Assembly: GCA_022749655.1 (NCBI GenBank)
Contig: CP094243.1
Coordinates: 2,418,001-2,482,000 of the forward strand
Source of the DNA: Xanthomonas phaseoli pv. phaseoli
GTDB lineage: Bacteria > Pseudomonadota > Gammaproteobacteria > Xanthomonadales > Xanthomonadaceae
DNA: 64,000 nt
Reading direction: 5' to 3'
Part shown: one piece after another, positions 9,647 to 19,768 of the stretch
Layout: each line of letters starts with the position of its first letter
How positions within the stretch are numbered: position 1 is the first letter of the stretch
Made by a program: the position numbers and the translations under genes
Notes under the pieces: model-generated
Database searches by the model: none
What the model was told of the DNA's origin: nothing
Seen by the model: the letters and a program-made list of their open reading frames with translations, nothing else

Positions 9647-10074
9647 TGAACCGATGGTTGCGCTGGTCGTTGCTCTGCATGCTGGGCCTGACGAGTGCCT
9701 GCGCCAGCACGCAAGCGCGGCAGACGCTGTACGACGAACTCGGCGGCCAGGCCGGCATCGAAGCACTGGTGGAAACCATGCTCTCGCGCATCGCCGACGA
9801 CCCTCGCATCGTCGACAAATTCGCGCGCGTCAATATCGTCATGCTCAACGAGCGCCTGGTGCAAAAGTTCTGCCATGTTGCCGACGGCCCATGCCCTGAC
9901 ACCGCCAAGTCGATGCAGCAGGCACATGCGCACCTGGCCATCCGCGAAGGCGACTTCAATGCCTTGGTCGAAGATCTGAACTGGGCCATGGATCAGCGCA
10001 AGATCCCGCGCCGCACGCAAAACCGCCTGCTGGCGCGCCTGGCGGCGATGCACCGGGAGATCGTCAATCACTGA
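9646..10074 (+). CDS. Lipoprotein group 1 truncated haemoglobin
   Basis: 142 residues. The N-terminus is a lipoprotein signal (basic MNRWLRW, hydrophobic core, lipobox LTSAC), so the globin should be lipid-anchored outside the cytoplasm. The 2-on-2 globin follows: TLYDELGGQAGIEALVE, then the region around the proximal histidine in MQQAHAHLAI. The usual group 1 GGP-Y-G turn is replaced by a Cys-containing loop (FCHVADGPCPD) that could form a disulfide in the periplasm. It is the last gene of the sigma-28 module and overlaps the DUF3034 stop. Known truncated globins bind O2 or NO; an input to the neighbouring c-di-GMP protein is my inference. Confidence 0.85.
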   Translation: MNRWLRWSLLCMLGLTSACASTQARQTLYDELGGQAGIEALVETMLSRIADDPRIVDKFARVNIVMLNERLVQKFCHVADGPCPDTAKSMQQAHAHLAIREGDFNALVEDLNWAMDQRKIPRRTQNRLLARLAAMHREIVNH

Positions 10075-10265
10075 GAACAGCGGGTGGTTCAGCGCTGGCG
10101 GCAAGCGCGTGAGCTGATGCTGGCTTGGACTTGCATGCGCATGCACCCAAATCATTTGACGCTCGACACCTGCGCTTGCGTACGCGTTGCAAGCCCTTCG
10201 GCGGCCCAGGCCCGAAGCGCGGCCGAGCTAGGCGATCTCTTGTGCACATGCCGCCTGCCGGTGCG

Positions 10266-11066
10266 TCACTCCAGCGGCCGCACCCGATGCGAACCGCGCG
10301 CCATCAGGCGGAGCGCAAACGCATGCGGCAACAGCCGCAATGCTGCGTTGACCAGCCGGTAGCGCCAGCCCGGCACCGCCAGCACCTGGCCGCGCTCCAG
10401 GGCGGCGATTCCATACTCGGCCACTGCGTCGGCCTGCAGCCAGGCCCAGTCGGGCAGGGTGGACATCGCCTCGCGGGTGCCGGTCACGTCATGGAATTCG
10501 GACCAGGCAAAGCCCGGGCACAGGGCGCACACTTTGACCGCGCAATCGGCGTTTTCCAGCGCCAGCGATTCGCTGAAGCGCAGCATGAAACTCTTGCTGG
10601 CCGCGTACAGGGTTTGCCCATCGGCGCTGGGCGTCAGCGCGGCGAACGAGGCCACGTTGAGAATGCGCCCCTGGCCGCTGGCGCGAATCATCGGCAGCAA
10701 CCGCCAGGTGAGTTCGCACACCGCGCCGATCATCACCTGCAGGAAGCGCGCATGCGTGGCCCAATCGTTGCGCAGATACCGGCCCGGCACGCCGTAGCCG
10801 GCATTGTTGACCAGGGTGCCCACGGTCCAGCCGTTGCGCTGGATCTGCGCTGCCAGCGCTTCGGCCGCGGCGGGGTCGGCCAGATCGGCCGGCAGCACTT
10901 CCACCCGAACCGTGCCTCGCAATTCCTCGGCCAATGCCTGCAGCCGATCCACCCGTCGTGCGGTCAGGATCAGCGGCATGCCGCGCCTGGCGTATGCGCG
11001 CGCAATCTCGCGGCCAATGCCGCTGGATGCGCCGGTGATCAAGGCGAAGACAGGCGAAACGGACAT
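10266..11066 (-). CDS. Short-chain dehydrogenase/reductase
   Basis: 266 residues, classical SDR length. The NAD(P)-binding TGASSGIG is at about residues 12-19, followed by an NADPH-type arginine pair (ARRVDR), NNAG at about 90, the catalytic Ser in NVASFAALTP and YAASK at about 155. It has all the residues needed for catalysis. It resembles DltE/YqjQ-type oxidoreductases, but the substrate cannot be told. It is transcribed towards the globin gene and divergently from tpiA, with about 110 bases between the two starts. Confidence 0.85.
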   Translation of the reverse strand: MSVSPVFALITGASSGIGREIARAYARRGMPLILTARRVDRLQALAEELRGTVRVEVLPADLADPAAAEALAAQIQRNGWTVGTLVNNAGYGVPGRYLRNDWATHARFLQVMIGAVCELTWRLLPMIRASGQGRILNVASFAALTPSADGQTLYAASKSFMLRFSESLALENADCAVKVCALCPGFAWSEFHDVTGTREAMSTLPDWAWLQADAVAEYGIAALERGQVLAVPGWRYRLVNAALRLLPHAFALRLMARGSHRVRPLE

Positions 11067-11178
11067 GGCAGGTTCCTGGAAGGGGAGGGGAAGGACATCT
11101 GGCGGACAGAAGTGTGCCGGTTGCCGACAGGCCTTGGGCTATTCTGTCGCCTGTCTTCAACTCAGGAACCTGCGCCTG

Positions 11179-11976
11179 ATGCGTCGAAAGATCGTTGCCG
11201 GAAATTGGAAGCTGCATGGCAGCCGCGCCTTCGCCACCGAACTGGTGGCCAAGGTGGCCGCGCACATGCCCCTGGAGGGTGTCGAAGTCGTCATCCTGCC
11301 GCCACTGCCTTACCTCGGCGACCTGATCGAGGATTTCGAGGCCCATCACCTGGCGTTCGGAGCCCAGGACGTCAGCAGCAACGAGAAGGGCGCCTACACC
11401 GGCGAGGTCTCGGCCTCGATGCTGGTCGACGTCGGCGCCGGCTACGGGCTGGTCGGCCACTCCGAGCGCCGCCAATACCACCAGGAGAGTAGCGAGCTGG
11501 TGGCGCGCAAGTTTGCCGCCGCCATCCATGCCGGGCTGATTCCGGTGCTGTGCGTGGGCGAATCGCTGGAACAGCGTGAAGCCGGTCAGACTGAGGCAAT
11601 CCTACGTGCCCAGCTCGACCCGGTCCTGGTGCTGGTCGGCACTGACGGCTTTGCAGGCGCGTTGCTGGCCTACGAACCGATCTGGGCCATTGGCACCGGC
11701 CGCACTGCGACCCCGGAGCAGGCCCAGGCGGTGCACGCCTTCCTGCGTGGCGAAGTCGCGAAGGCGGATGCTAGAATCGCCGATTCGTTGCCCATCCTGT
11801 ACGGGGGCAGTGTCAAGCCCGACAACGCCAGCGAGCTGTTCGCACAGCCTGACGTCGATGGCGGGCTGGTTGGCGGCGCATCACTGGTCGCCGAAGATTT
11901 CCTGGCCATCGCACGCGCGCGGCGGCCGCGTGCTAACCCATTAAGTTTTGTCCGGGGACGGATTTCGAAATGCTGA
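11179..11976 (+). CDS. tpiA: Triosephosphate isomerase, C-terminus probably frameshifted
   Basis: Converts dihydroxyacetone phosphate and glyceraldehyde-3-phosphate. The signatures are complete: N-terminal RRKIVAGNWKLHG with the catalytic Lys, GLVGHSERRQYH with the electrophilic His, AYEPIWAIGTG with the catalytic Glu, and the phosphate loop GGSVKPDNA and GGLVGGASL. The frame as read is 265 residues and runs seven bases into secG. In the neighbouring frame an Ala-rich tail (ARAAAAC-type) ends at a TAA at 11934-11936. That gives the family-typical ~252 residues, so one base is probably missing near 11922-11928. Confidence 0.95.
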   Translation: MRRKIVAGNWKLHGSRAFATELVAKVAAHMPLEGVEVVILPPLPYLGDLIEDFEAHHLAFGAQDVSSNEKGAYTGEVSASMLVDVGAGYGLVGHSERRQYHQESSELVARKFAAAIHAGLIPVLCVGESLEQREAGQTEAILRAQLDPVLVLVGTDGFAGALLAYEPIWAIGTGRTATPEQAQAVHAFLRGEVAKADARIADSLPILYGGSVKPDNASELFAQPDVDGGLVGGASLVAEDFLAIARARRPRANPLSFVRGRISKC

Positions 11977-12443
11977 TGTTGATCCTCAATGTGGTCTACG
12001 TGCTGGTCGCCCTGGCGATGATTGCGCTGATCCTGATGCAGCGTGGCGCAGGTGCGGCGGCCGGTTCCGGCTTCGGCGCCGGCGCGTCGGGCACCGTGTT
12101 CGGTTCGCAGGGTGCGTCGAACTTCCTGTCCAAGTCGACCAAGTGGCTGGCGGTGGTGTTCTTCAGCATCAGCCTGTTCATGGCGTGGTACGCCACGCAC
12201 GGCGCACGTCCGACGGATCAGAACCTGGGTGTGATGTCGCAGTCGGCAACCCCGGCTCCGGCCGCCGCTGGCGAGCTCACCCAGCCGTTGCCGCAGGCTC
12301 CGGCCGCAGGTGCGGTGCCGACCGCTCCGTCGCAGCCGGCTCCGGCCGCGGCCCCGGCGGTGGTGCCTGCGCAGTCCGCACCGGCGCAGCCGGCGCCTGC
12401 AGCAAGCGAAGAAAACGCTTCAGAACCAGCACAAAAACGCTGA
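11970..12443 (+). CDS. secG: Protein-export membrane protein SecG
   Basis: 157 residues, long for SecG (about 110 in E. coli). It is a small partner of SecYE in the Sec translocon. The N-terminal helix LMLILNVVYVLVALAMIALI is followed by the conserved LMQRGAGAAAGSGFGAGASG and VFGSQGASNFLSKSTKW, then the second helix VVFFSISLFMAWY. The last ~75 residues are a low-complexity Ala/Pro/Gln tail of the kind seen in related genera. It sits between tpiA and tRNA-Leu, a conserved arrangement. Confidence 0.93.
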   Translation: MLMLILNVVYVLVALAMIALILMQRGAGAAAGSGFGAGASGTVFGSQGASNFLSKSTKWLAVVFFSISLFMAWYATHGARPTDQNLGVMSQSATPAPAAAGELTQPLPQAPAAGAVPTAPSQPAPAAAPAVVPAQSAPAQPAPAASEENASEPAQKR

Positions 12444-12450
12444 AGCCGGT

Positions 12451-12456
12451 TACAAT
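12451..12456 (+). promoter_or_regulatory. Possible -10 element of the tRNA-Leu/nuo transcript
   Basis: TACAAT at 12451-12456 lies just after the secG stop and 37 bases before the mature tRNA-Leu. That is a sensible leader length. The -35 region 17 bases upstream is weak, so this is tentative. Confidence 0.3.
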
Positions 12457-12492
12457 ACGCTGCGCACTGGGATGCCCAGCGGCGCAACGTAT

Positions 12493-12577
12493 GCCCAGGT
12501 GGCGGAATTGGTAGACGCACTACCTTGAGGTGGTAGCGACTTAGGTCGTAGGGGTTCGAGTCCCCTCTTGGGCACCA
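12493..12577 (+). tRNA. tRNA-Leu (anticodon GAG)
   Basis: The acceptor arm GCCCAGG pairs with CTTGGGC and the 3' end carries an encoded CCA at 12575-12577. The D-loop region GGCGGAATTGGTAGACGC is typical of leucine tRNA. The anticodon stem-loop CTACC-TTGAGGT-GGTAG gives anticodon GAG, reading CUC and CUU. The variable arm is long, as expected for class II tRNA, and the T-arm holds GGTTCGAGTCC. It lies between secG and nuoA. Confidence 0.95.
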
Positions 12578-12679
12578 TTGTTTGGCTGCAGTTCCTGCGC
12601 ATCGCCTGTCGCGCGCGGGGTCTGCCTATACCCCATGCCGGCACGCGGCGCGTGCGGGCAGAGGCAAGAGAGAATCGCT

Positions 12680-13036
12680 GTGCTGGCCGAATATTTGCCG
12701 AGTCTGCTGTTTCTGATCGTCGCCACCGGTATCGGCATCGTGCTGATGTTGGTCGGTCGATTCCTCGGTCCGCGTAGCCCGGACCCGCGCAAGCTCTCGC
12801 CTTACGAGTGCGGCTTCGAAGCCTTCGAAGACGCGCGCATGAAGTTCGATGTGCGCTACTACCTGATCGCGATCCAGTTCATCGTGTTCGATCTGGAAAT
12901 CATCTTCATCGTGCCGTGGACGCAGGTGTTCATGGAGATCGGCGCACGTTCGCTGGTCACCATGGGCCTGTTCGTCGGCATGTTGTTCCTCGGCTTTATC
13001 TACGTGTGGAAGAAGGGAGCGCTGGAATGGGAGTGA
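12680..13036 (+). CDS. nuoA: NADH-quinone oxidoreductase subunit A
   Basis: 118 residues with three membrane helices, first gene of the complex I operon. Diagnostic text is [10 protein letters not shown] in the loop after helix 1 and [21 protein letters not shown], the conserved second-helix region near the quinone channel. A GTG start at 12680 gives the normal N-terminus [14 protein letters not shown]; other in-frame starts give an unlikely extension. The end overlaps nuoB by ten bases. Confidence 0.95.
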   Translation: MLAEYLPSLLFLIVATGIGIVLMLVGRFLGPRSPDPRKLSPYECGFEAFEDARMKFDVRYYLIAIQFIVFDLEIIFIVPWTQVFMEIGARSLVTMGLFVGMLFLGFIYVWKKGALEWE

Positions 13037-13583
13037 TTCAGACCCTGGATAGTCTGATGACCAACCCGATGCCGGAAGGCCGGGTGGAAGACATCCTGCG
13101 CCCGGAAGGCGAAAACCCGTTGCTCGAAAAGGGCTACGTGACCACCAGCGTGGATGCGCTGCTGAACTGGGCGCGCACCGGCTCGATGTGGCCGATGACC
13201 TTCGGTCTGGCGTGCTGCGCCGTCGAGATGATGCATGCAGGCGCCTCGCGTCTGGATCTGGACCGCTACGGCGTGGTGTTCCGCCCCTCGCCGCGCCAGT
13301 CCGACGTGATGATCGTGGCCGGCACCCTGGTCAACAAGATGGCCCCGGCGCTGCGCAAGGTCTACGACCAGATGCCGGATCCGAAGTGGGTCAAATCTCG
13401 ATGGGCAGCTGCGCCAACGGCGGCGGCTACTATCATTATTCGTATTCGGTGGTGCGCGGTTGCGACCGCATCGTGCCGGTGGACATCTACGTCCCGGGCT
13501 GCCCGCCGACCGCCGAGGCGCTGGTCTACGGCATCTTGCAGCTGCAGAAGAAGATCTGGCGTACCCAGACGATCGCGCGCTGA
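13027..13583 (+). CDS. nuoB: NADH-quinone oxidoreductase subunit B, frameshifted
   Basis: About 184 residues when joined. It carries iron-sulfur cluster N2, the last electron carrier before ubiquinone. Cluster ligands are visible: CC in LACCAVEMM, Cys in [12 protein letters not shown] and Cys in [11 protein letters not shown]. The first part ([20 protein letters not shown] to QMPDPKWV) and the second part ([10 protein letters not shown] to WRTQTIAR*) lie in different frames with the break at about 13392-13396. Cysteines needed for N2 are on both sides. The operon around it looks functional, so a read error is the likely cause. Confidence 0.93.
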
Positions 13584-13619
13584 CACCCGTCATCTTCTAC
13601 CGAGAGCAGCCAAGCCCCC

Positions 13620-14372
13620 ATGGCAGAGCAAGCATCCTCCTTCACTGACCGACTTGCGGCACGTTTCGCCGGTGCGCAGATTGCCGTGGCATTGCCGCGC
13701 GGCGAAGTGACGCTGGAAGTCGCTGCCGCCGACTGGCATGCCACCTGTCTTGCACTGCGTGACGAGCTCGGCTTCGAACAGCTCAGCGACCTGTGCGGCG
13801 TCGATTACCTGGGTTACGGCAGCGACGAGTGGGATACCGCCGACGTGTCGTCGCAGGGCTTCAGCCGCGGCGTCGAGGGCAAGGCCGTCGGCCGTTTCGG
13901 CTGGGGTGAATTCCCCAGCCAGGAAAGCTCTGCTGGCGCGCAGCCGCAGCAGCTGCCCAAGCAGCGTTTTGCAGTGGTCGCGCAGCTGATCTCTTACCAG
14001 CACAACCAGCGTTTGCGCGTGCGCTGCTATGCACCGGACGAGCAGGTGCCGGTGGTGGCATCGGTGACCGACATCTGGCCGGGCGTGAACTGGTTCGAGC
14101 GCGAGGCGTTCGACCTGTTCGGCATTGTGTTCGATGGTCACCCGGACCTGCGCCGCATCCTGACCGACTACGGATTCGTCGGCCACCCGTTCCGCAAGGA
14201 CTTCCCGCTGATCGGCAACGTCGAAGTGCGTTACGACGAGGAGCGTAAGCGCGTGGTGTACGAGCCGGTCACCTCGGTCGAGCCGCGCGTCGGCGTGCCG
14301 CGCGTCATTCGCGACGATGCCCGTTATGAGACTGCCGCTGGTGAAGTGGGCAAGTCGGAGACTGCCAAGTGA
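13620..14372 (+). CDS. nuoC: NADH-quinone oxidoreductase subunit C
   Basis: 250 residues, intact and separate from NuoD (not fused as in E. coli). It is the 30-kDa peripheral-arm subunit. The signature [26 protein letters not shown], split here across about residues 155-180, and [10 protein letters not shown] are present. The N-terminal half contains an insertion rich in Gly/Ser/Gln (about residues 80-110) seen in related genera. It has an ATG start at 13620, 36 bases after nuoB, and the stop overlaps nuoD. Confidence 0.96.
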   Translation: MAEQASSFTDRLAARFAGAQIAVALPRGEVTLEVAAADWHATCLALRDELGFEQLSDLCGVDYLGYGSDEWDTADVSSQGFSRGVEGKAVGRFGWGEFPSQESSAGAQPQQLPKQRFAVVAQLISYQHNQRLRVRCYAPDEQVPVVASVTDIWPGVNWFEREAFDLFGIVFDGHPDLRRILTDYGFVGHPFRKDFPLIGNVEVRYDEERKRVVYEPVTSVEPRVGVPRVIRDDARYETAAGEVGKSETAK

Positions 14373-15675
14373 GTGAGTTCCGCCAGGCAACCGATGCCTT
14401 CGCGAGCAATCCTGTCGAAAGCAAGCAGGAAATCCGCAATTACACGATGAACTTCGGCCCGCAGCATCCTGCGGCGCACGGCGTGTTGCGCCTGATCCTG
14501 AAATGGACGGCGAGACCGTGGTGCGTGCCGATCCGCATATCGGCCTGCTGCACCGTGGCACCGAGAAGCTGGCCGAGTCCAAGCCGTTCAACCAGTCGGT
14601 CCCGTACATGGACCGTCTGGATTACGTCTCGATGATGTGCAACGAGCACGCCTACGTGCGCGCGATCGAATCCCTGATGGGAATCGAGGCGCCCGAGCGT
14701 GCGCAGTACATCCGCACCATGTTCGACGAGATCACCCGCATCAAGAACCACCTGATGTGGGTCGGTTCCAATGCGCTCGATCTGGGTGCGATGGCGGTGA
14801 TGCTGTATGCATTTCGCGAGCGCGAAGAACTGATGGACGTCTACGAGGCGGTCAGTGGCGCGCGCATGCATGCCGCCTACTACCGTCCCGGCGGCGTCTA
14901 CCGCGATCTGCCTGATCGCATGCCGCAGTACAAGGAGTCGCGTTGGCACAAGGGCGGTGCGCTGAAGAAGCGCAATGCGGGGCGCGAAGGCACCATGCTG
15001 GACTTCCTGGAGGAGTTCACCAATACCTTCCCGGCACGCGTGGACGAATACGAGACCCTGCTGACCGATAACCGCATCTGGAAGCAGCGCACTGTGGATG
15101 TGGGCATCATCAGTCCGGATCTGGCGCGCGCCTGGGGCATGACCGGCCCGATGCTGCGTGGTTCGGGGATCGAGTGGGATCTGCGCAAGAAGCAGCCCTA
15201 TGCCAAGTACGACGCAGTGGATTTCGATATCCCGGTCGGCACCAACGGCGACTGCTATGACCGCTACCTGGTGCGCGTGGCCGAGATGCGCGAATCCAAC
15301 CGCATCATCAAGCAGTGCGTGAAGTGGCTGAAGGCCAACCCCGGCCCGGTCATGGTCACCAATTTCAAGGTCGCTCCGCCCAGCCGCGAAGGCATGAAGG
15401 ACGACATGGAAGCGCTGATCCATCACTTCAAGCTATTCAGTGAAGGCTATTGCGTGCCGGCCGGCGAAACCTACAGCGCGGTCGAAGCGCCCAAGGGCGA
15501 GTTCGGTTGCTACCTGATGTCGGACGGCGCCAACAAGCCGTTCCGCGTGCATCTGCGCGCGCCGGGTTTTGCGCATTTGTCGTCGATGGACGCGGTGGTG
15601 CGTGGCTATTTGTTGGCCGACGTCGTGGCGATGATCGGTACTTACGATTTGGTTTTCGGTGAGGTTGACCGATGA
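14369..15675 (+). CDS. nuoD: NADH-quinone oxidoreductase subunit D, frameshifted near the start
   Basis: About 435 residues reconstructed. It is the 49-kDa subunit forming the quinone-binding cavity with NuoB. The GTG start at 14369 overlaps the nuoC stop. The N-terminal part ends with the conserved [17 protein letters not shown]. The next frame opens at 14503 with [25 protein letters not shown]. The expected junction is LILEMDGE, so one G is missing in CTGAAATGG at about 14500. The rest is standard ([22 protein letters not shown], the C-terminal quinone-site text [11 protein letters not shown]). Confidence 0.95.
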
Positions 15676-16199
15676 AGGCGACGGGTAATTTCGAAGCGGC
15701 GCGCGACGTCGATCCGCAGGTGGTGCTGAGCGACAAGACGCGCGCGCACATCGATCACTGGCTGACCAAGTTCCCGCCCGACCGCAAGCGTTCGGCGGTG
15801 CTGCAGGGTCTGCATGCTGCGCAGGAACAGAACCAGGGCTGGCTGACCGACGAATTGATCGTGGGCGTGGCCAAGTACCTGGAGCTGCCGCCGGTGTGGG
15901 CCTATGAGGTCGCCAGCTTCTACTCGATGTTCGAGACCGAACGCGTCGGCCGTCATAACGTGGCGTTCTGCACCAATATCAGTTGCTGGCTCAATGGCGC
16001 CGAAGATCTGTTGGCGCACGCGGAAAAGAAACTGGGTTGCAAGCTGGGGCAATCGACGGCCGATGGCCGCGTCTACCTCAAGCGCGAAGAAGAGTGCCTG
16101 GCTGCCTGCTCCGCGGCGCCGATGATGGTCATCAATGGCCACTATCACGAGCACCTGACGAAAGAAAAGGTCGACGCGCTGCTGGACGGGCTGGAGTAA
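15672..16199 (+). CDS. nuoE: NADH-quinone oxidoreductase subunit E
   Basis: 175 residues, the 24-kDa thioredoxin-like subunit holding 2Fe-2S cluster N1a. The four Cys ligands can be placed in FCTNISCWL and in [13 protein letters not shown]. The N-terminal helical segment has [24 protein letters not shown] overlap with nuoD at the start. Intact, three bases before nuoF. Confidence 0.96.
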   Translation: MKATGNFEAARDVDPQVVLSDKTRAHIDHWLTKFPPDRKRSAVLQGLHAAQEQNQGWLTDELIVGVAKYLELPPVWAYEVASFYSMFETERVGRHNVAFCTNISCWLNGAEDLLAHAEKKLGCKLGQSTADGRVYLKREEECLAACSAAPMMVINGHYHEHLTKEKVDALLDGLE

Positions 16200-16202
16200 G
16201 AC

Positions 16203-17537
16203 ATGGCACATCATCACGCACCCTCAGGCCCGGTCGGTCCGGCGCCGCAGCCGCATCAGGTCGTCTACACGACCCTGCATTACGACACTCCGTGGTCGTA
16301 TGAGAGCTATCTGAAAACCGGTGGCTACGCCGCGCTGCGCAAGATCCTCGAAGAGAAGATCCCGCCGGCCGATGTCATCGAGATGGTCAAGGCGTCGAAC
16401 CTGCGCGGCCGTGGTGGCGCAGGCTTTCCGACCGGGTTGAAGTGGTCGTTCATGCCCAAGGGCACGATGCAGAAGTACATCCTGTGCAACTCGGACGAAT
16501 CCGAGCCGGGCACCTGCAAGGACCGTGACATCCTGCGTTACAACCCGCATTCGGTGGTGGAGGGCATGGCGATCGCTTGCTACGCCACCGGTTCGACCGT
16601 GGGCTACAACTACCTGCGTGGTGAGTTCCACCATGAGCCGTTCGAGAACTTCGAACTGGCACTGGCCGATGCCTATGCAAACGGCTGGTTGGGCAAGAAC
16701 ATCCTCGGCAGCGGCGTGGATATCGATATCTACGGTGCGCTGGGCGCCGGTGCCTACATCTGCGGCGAAGAAACTGCATTGATGGAATCGCTGGAAGGCA
16801 AGAAGGGCCAGCCGCGCTACAAGCCGCCGTTCCCGGCCAATTTCGGCCTGTACGGCAAGCCGACCACCATCAACAATACCGAGACCTATGCGTCGGTGCC
16901 GGCGATCATTCGCAACGGCCCGGAGTGGTTCCTTGGTTTGAGCAAGACCAAGAACGGCGGCCCGAAGATCTTCTCGGTGTCCGGTTGCGTGCAGAAGGGC
17001 GGCAACTTCGAAGTGCCGCTCGGCACCACTTTCGACGAACTGCTGGAAATGGCCGGCGGTCTGCGCCCGGGTCGCAAGCTCAAGGGCGTGGTGCCCGGCG
17101 GCGTCTCGATGCCGGTGCTGAAGGCCGACCAGGTCGCTGGCCTGCAGATGGACTACGACACCCTGCGCGCGCTCGGCACCGGTCTGGGTTCGGGTGCCAT
17201 CTTGGTGCTGGACGATAGCGTCTGCTGCGTACGTTTCGCCTGCCGCATCTCGCAGTTCTTCCACAAGGAATCCTGCGGCCAGTGCACCCCGTGCCGCGAG
17301 GGCACCGGCTGGATGCACCGCGTGCTGGAGCGCATCGTCGCCGGCAAGGCCACGATGGAAGACCTGCATCAGCTGCGCACCGTCGCCGGCCAGATCGAAG
17401 GCCACACCATCTGTGCGTTCGGCGAAGCGGCGGCATGGCCGATCCAAGGCTTTCTGCGCCAGTTCTGGGACGAGTTCGAGTACTACATCGTCAACGGTCG
17501 TTCGATCGTCGATACGCAAGTCGGAGTGGCTGCATGA
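16203..17537 (+). CDS. nuoF: NADH-quinone oxidoreductase subunit F
   Basis: 444 residues, the NADH- and FMN-binding subunit. Nucleotide and flavin loops are [15 protein letters not shown] and [14 protein letters not shown]. The 4Fe-4S cluster N3 ligands are in [12 protein letters not shown] plus the distal Cys in HTICAFGEA. Intact and of normal length. The stop overlaps nuoG. Confidence 0.97.
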   Translation: MAHHHAPSGPVGPAPQPHQVVYTTLHYDTPWSYESYLKTGGYAALRKILEEKIPPADVIEMVKASNLRGRGGAGFPTGLKWSFMPKGTMQKYILCNSDESEPGTCKDRDILRYNPHSVVEGMAIACYATGSTVGYNYLRGEFHHEPFENFELALADAYANGWLGKNILGSGVDIDIYGALGAGAYICGEETALMESLEGKKGQPRYKPPFPANFGLYGKPTTINNTETYASVPAIIRNGPEWFLGLSKTKNGGPKIFSVSGCVQKGGNFEVPLGTTFDELLEMAGGLRPGRKLKGVVPGGVSMPVLKADQVAGLQMDYDTLRALGTGLGSGAILVLDDSVCCVRFACRISQFFHKESCGQCTPCREGTGWMHRVLERIVAGKATMEDLHQLRTVAGQIEGHTICAFGEAAAWPIQGFLRQFWDEFEYYIVNGRSIVDTQVGVAA

Positions 17538-19768
17538 GCGCCCAACCAGTGAACCCGAACGTGCCGCCGGATCATGTGACCGTCGAGATCGACGGCCAGA
17601 GTCTGGTCGTGCCGAAGGGCTCAATGATCATCCAGGCGGCCGACAAGGCCGGCATTCCGATCCCGCGCTTCTGCTACCACGAGAAGCTGCCGATCGCGGC
17701 CAATTGCCGCATGTGCCTGGTCGATGTCGAAAAGTCGCCCAAGCCATCGCCGGCCTGCGCCACCCCGGTGATGGATGGCATGAAGGTCACCACGCGCAGC
17801 GAAAAGGCGCTGAAGTACCAGCGCAGCGTGATGGAATTCCTGCTGATCAACCACCCGCTGGATTGCCCGATCTGCGATCAGGGCGGCGAGTGCGAGTTGC
17901 AGGACGTCTCGCTCGGCTATGGCCGTTCGGTCAGCCGCTTCAACGAGCGCAAGCGCGTGGTGCCCGACGAGGACATCGGCCCGCTGGTCGCCACCGAGAT
18001 GACCCGCTGCATCCAGTGCACGCGCTGCGTGCGTTTCACCGCGGACATCGCCGGTACCTACGAGCTGGGCGGCATGTATCGCGGCGAGAACCTGCAGATC
18101 GGCACCTATGACGGCAAGCCGCTGACCACCGAAATTTCCGGCAACGTCATCGATGTCTGCCCGGTGGGCGCGCTGACCAACAAGGTGTTCCAGTTCCGTG
18201 CGCGTCCGTGGGAACTGATGGCGCGCGAATCGCTGGGTTACCACGATGCGATGGGCTCGAACCTGTTCCTGCACGTGCGTCGCGGCGAAGTGCTGCGCAC
18301 CGTGCCGCGTGAGAATGAGGCGGTCAACGAATGCTGGCTGTCCGACCGCGACCGTTATTCGCATCAGGGCCTGTATGCCGAAGACCGTGCGGTCAAGCCG
18401 CTGAAGAAGGTCGACGGGCAGTGGACTGAAGTGAGCTGGGCCGAAGGTCTGGCCGCCGCTACGCAGATCCTGCGCGAAAACGCCGGCGATGCGCTTGGCG
18501 TGCTCGTGCATCCGTCCACCTCCAATGAAGAAGGCGCGTTGCTCGCGCGTCTGGCCGAAGGGCTGGGTAGCGGCAATCTGGATCACCGTCTGCTCAATCG
18601 CGATTTCTCCGACGCTGCGGTGGCCGAAGCCTTCGCCACGCCGCTGGCCGAGATCGAGCAGGCCGACGTGGTGGTGTTGTTCGGCACCAATGTGCGGCAT
18701 GAGCTGCCATTGCTGCATGCACGTCTGCGCAAGGCGCACATCCAGAATCGTACGCAGATTCATGCGGTCAACCCGGTCGACTTCGATTTCGCCTTCACCC
18801 AGGCAAGCCGCACCGTGGTGGCGCCGTCGCAGTTGGCGGGCGCACTGAGCGATGCGACGCTGCGCGATACGGTCAAGGCTGCAAGCCGCGCAGTGGTCGT
18901 CGTTGGTGCGTTGGCCGAAAATCATCCGCAGGCTGCCGCGTTGCGCGCTGCCGCACGCGATTTTGCTGCTGCAACCGGTGCTTCGCTGTGCCGCATCCCG
19001 CAGGGTGCCAATGCCGTCGGTCTGGTGTCGCAGGGCGTGCTGCCCACCGCGCGCGATGTCGCCGGTATGCTGGCCCAGCCGCGTCAGGCGTACGTGCTGT
19101 ATGGCATCGAGCCAGGCCTTGATTTTGCCGACGCCGCCGCTGCGCGCAGCGCTCTGGCAGGCGCCAAGGTGGTGGCCTTCAGTCAGTTCGCCTGTGCGTC
19201 CACGCGCGATGTGGCCGATGTGATCCTGCCGATCGGCGCGTTGCCGGAAATCGATGCATCGCTGACCAATCTCGATGGTCGCGTACAGACCGCACGCGCT
19301 GCTGGCCGCCTGCCGGTCGAAGCACGCGAAGGCTGGCGCGTGTTGCGTGCACTGGGCGGTGAACTGGGTCTGCCCGGTTTCGAATTCATCGATCTGGTCG
19401 GCCTGCGCGCCGGCATGCAGAACCGCAGCGTGACGCCGACGACCTCGGCACAGCCAGCGCCCGCCAGCGATGGGCTGGAAGTCGCTGCAACGGCAGCGAT
19501 CTACCGCACCGATGCAGTGGTGCGTCGGGCTGCTGCACTGCAGTCGCATCCGCTCAACATCGCGCCATGCGTGGCGATGCATCCGGAGCAGGCGACGCAG
19601 TTGCACGTCCAGGCGGGTCAGATGGTCAAGGTCGGTACCGATGCCGGTAAGGCAACGTTGCCGGTGGTGCTGGACAAGCGCGTCGCACCGGGCACGGTGT
19701 GGATCGAATCCGGCCATGGCGCAACCGCGCCGCTCGGTGCCGGTCGTGTAACGGTGGTGGCTGCATGA
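17534..19768 (+). CDS. nuoG: NADH-quinone oxidoreductase subunit G
   Basis: 744 residues, the large iron-sulfur subunit. The N-terminal 2Fe-2S ferredoxin domain has [18 protein letters not shown]. The next cluster ligands are [14 protein letters not shown] and then [10 protein letters not shown] with a CPVGALT tail. The molybdopterin-oxidoreductase-like C-terminal half (from about residue 225) is structural. The C-terminal ~100 residues are Ala-rich and less conserved, as usual. ATG at 17534 overlaps the nuoF stop. Confidence 0.96.
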   Translation: MSAQPVNPNVPPDHVTVEIDGQSLVVPKGSMIIQAADKAGIPIPRFCYHEKLPIAANCRMCLVDVEKSPKPSPACATPVMDGMKVTTRSEKALKYQRSVMEFLLINHPLDCPICDQGGECELQDVSLGYGRSVSRFNERKRVVPDEDIGPLVATEMTRCIQCTRCVRFTADIAGTYELGGMYRGENLQIGTYDGKPLTTEISGNVIDVCPVGALTNKVFQFRARPWELMARESLGYHDAMGSNLFLHVRRGEVLRTVPRENEAVNECWLSDRDRYSHQGLYAEDRAVKPLKKVDGQWTEVSWAEGLAAATQILRENAGDALGVLVHPSTSNEEGALLARLAEGLGSGNLDHRLLNRDFSDAAVAEAFATPLAEIEQADVVVLFGTNVRHELPLLHARLRKAHIQNRTQIHAVNPVDFDFAFTQASRTVVAPSQLAGALSDATLRDTVKAASRAVVVVGALAENHPQAAALRAAARDFAAATGASLCRIPQGANAVGLVSQGVLPTARDVAGMLAQPRQAYVLYGIEPGLDFADAAAARSALAGAKVVAFSQFACASTRDVADVILPIGALPEIDASLTNLDGRVQTARAAGRLPVEAREGWRVLRALGGELGLPGFEFIDLVGLRAGMQNRSVTPTTSAQPAPASDGLEVAATAAIYRTDAVVRRAAALQSHPLNIAPCVAMHPEQATQLHVQAGQMVKVGTDAGKATLPVVLDKRVAPGTVWIESGHGATAPLGAGRVTVVAA

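Noticed and set aside
12808..13710. A 300-codon frame covering nuoB and beyond
   Set aside because: After about 13395 it reads out of frame; the real nuoB tail, with two cluster-binding Cys, is in the next frame.
17621..19717. A 698-codon minus-strand frame across nuoG
   Set aside because: Antisense to the conserved complex I subunit; no start signal or recognisable domain.
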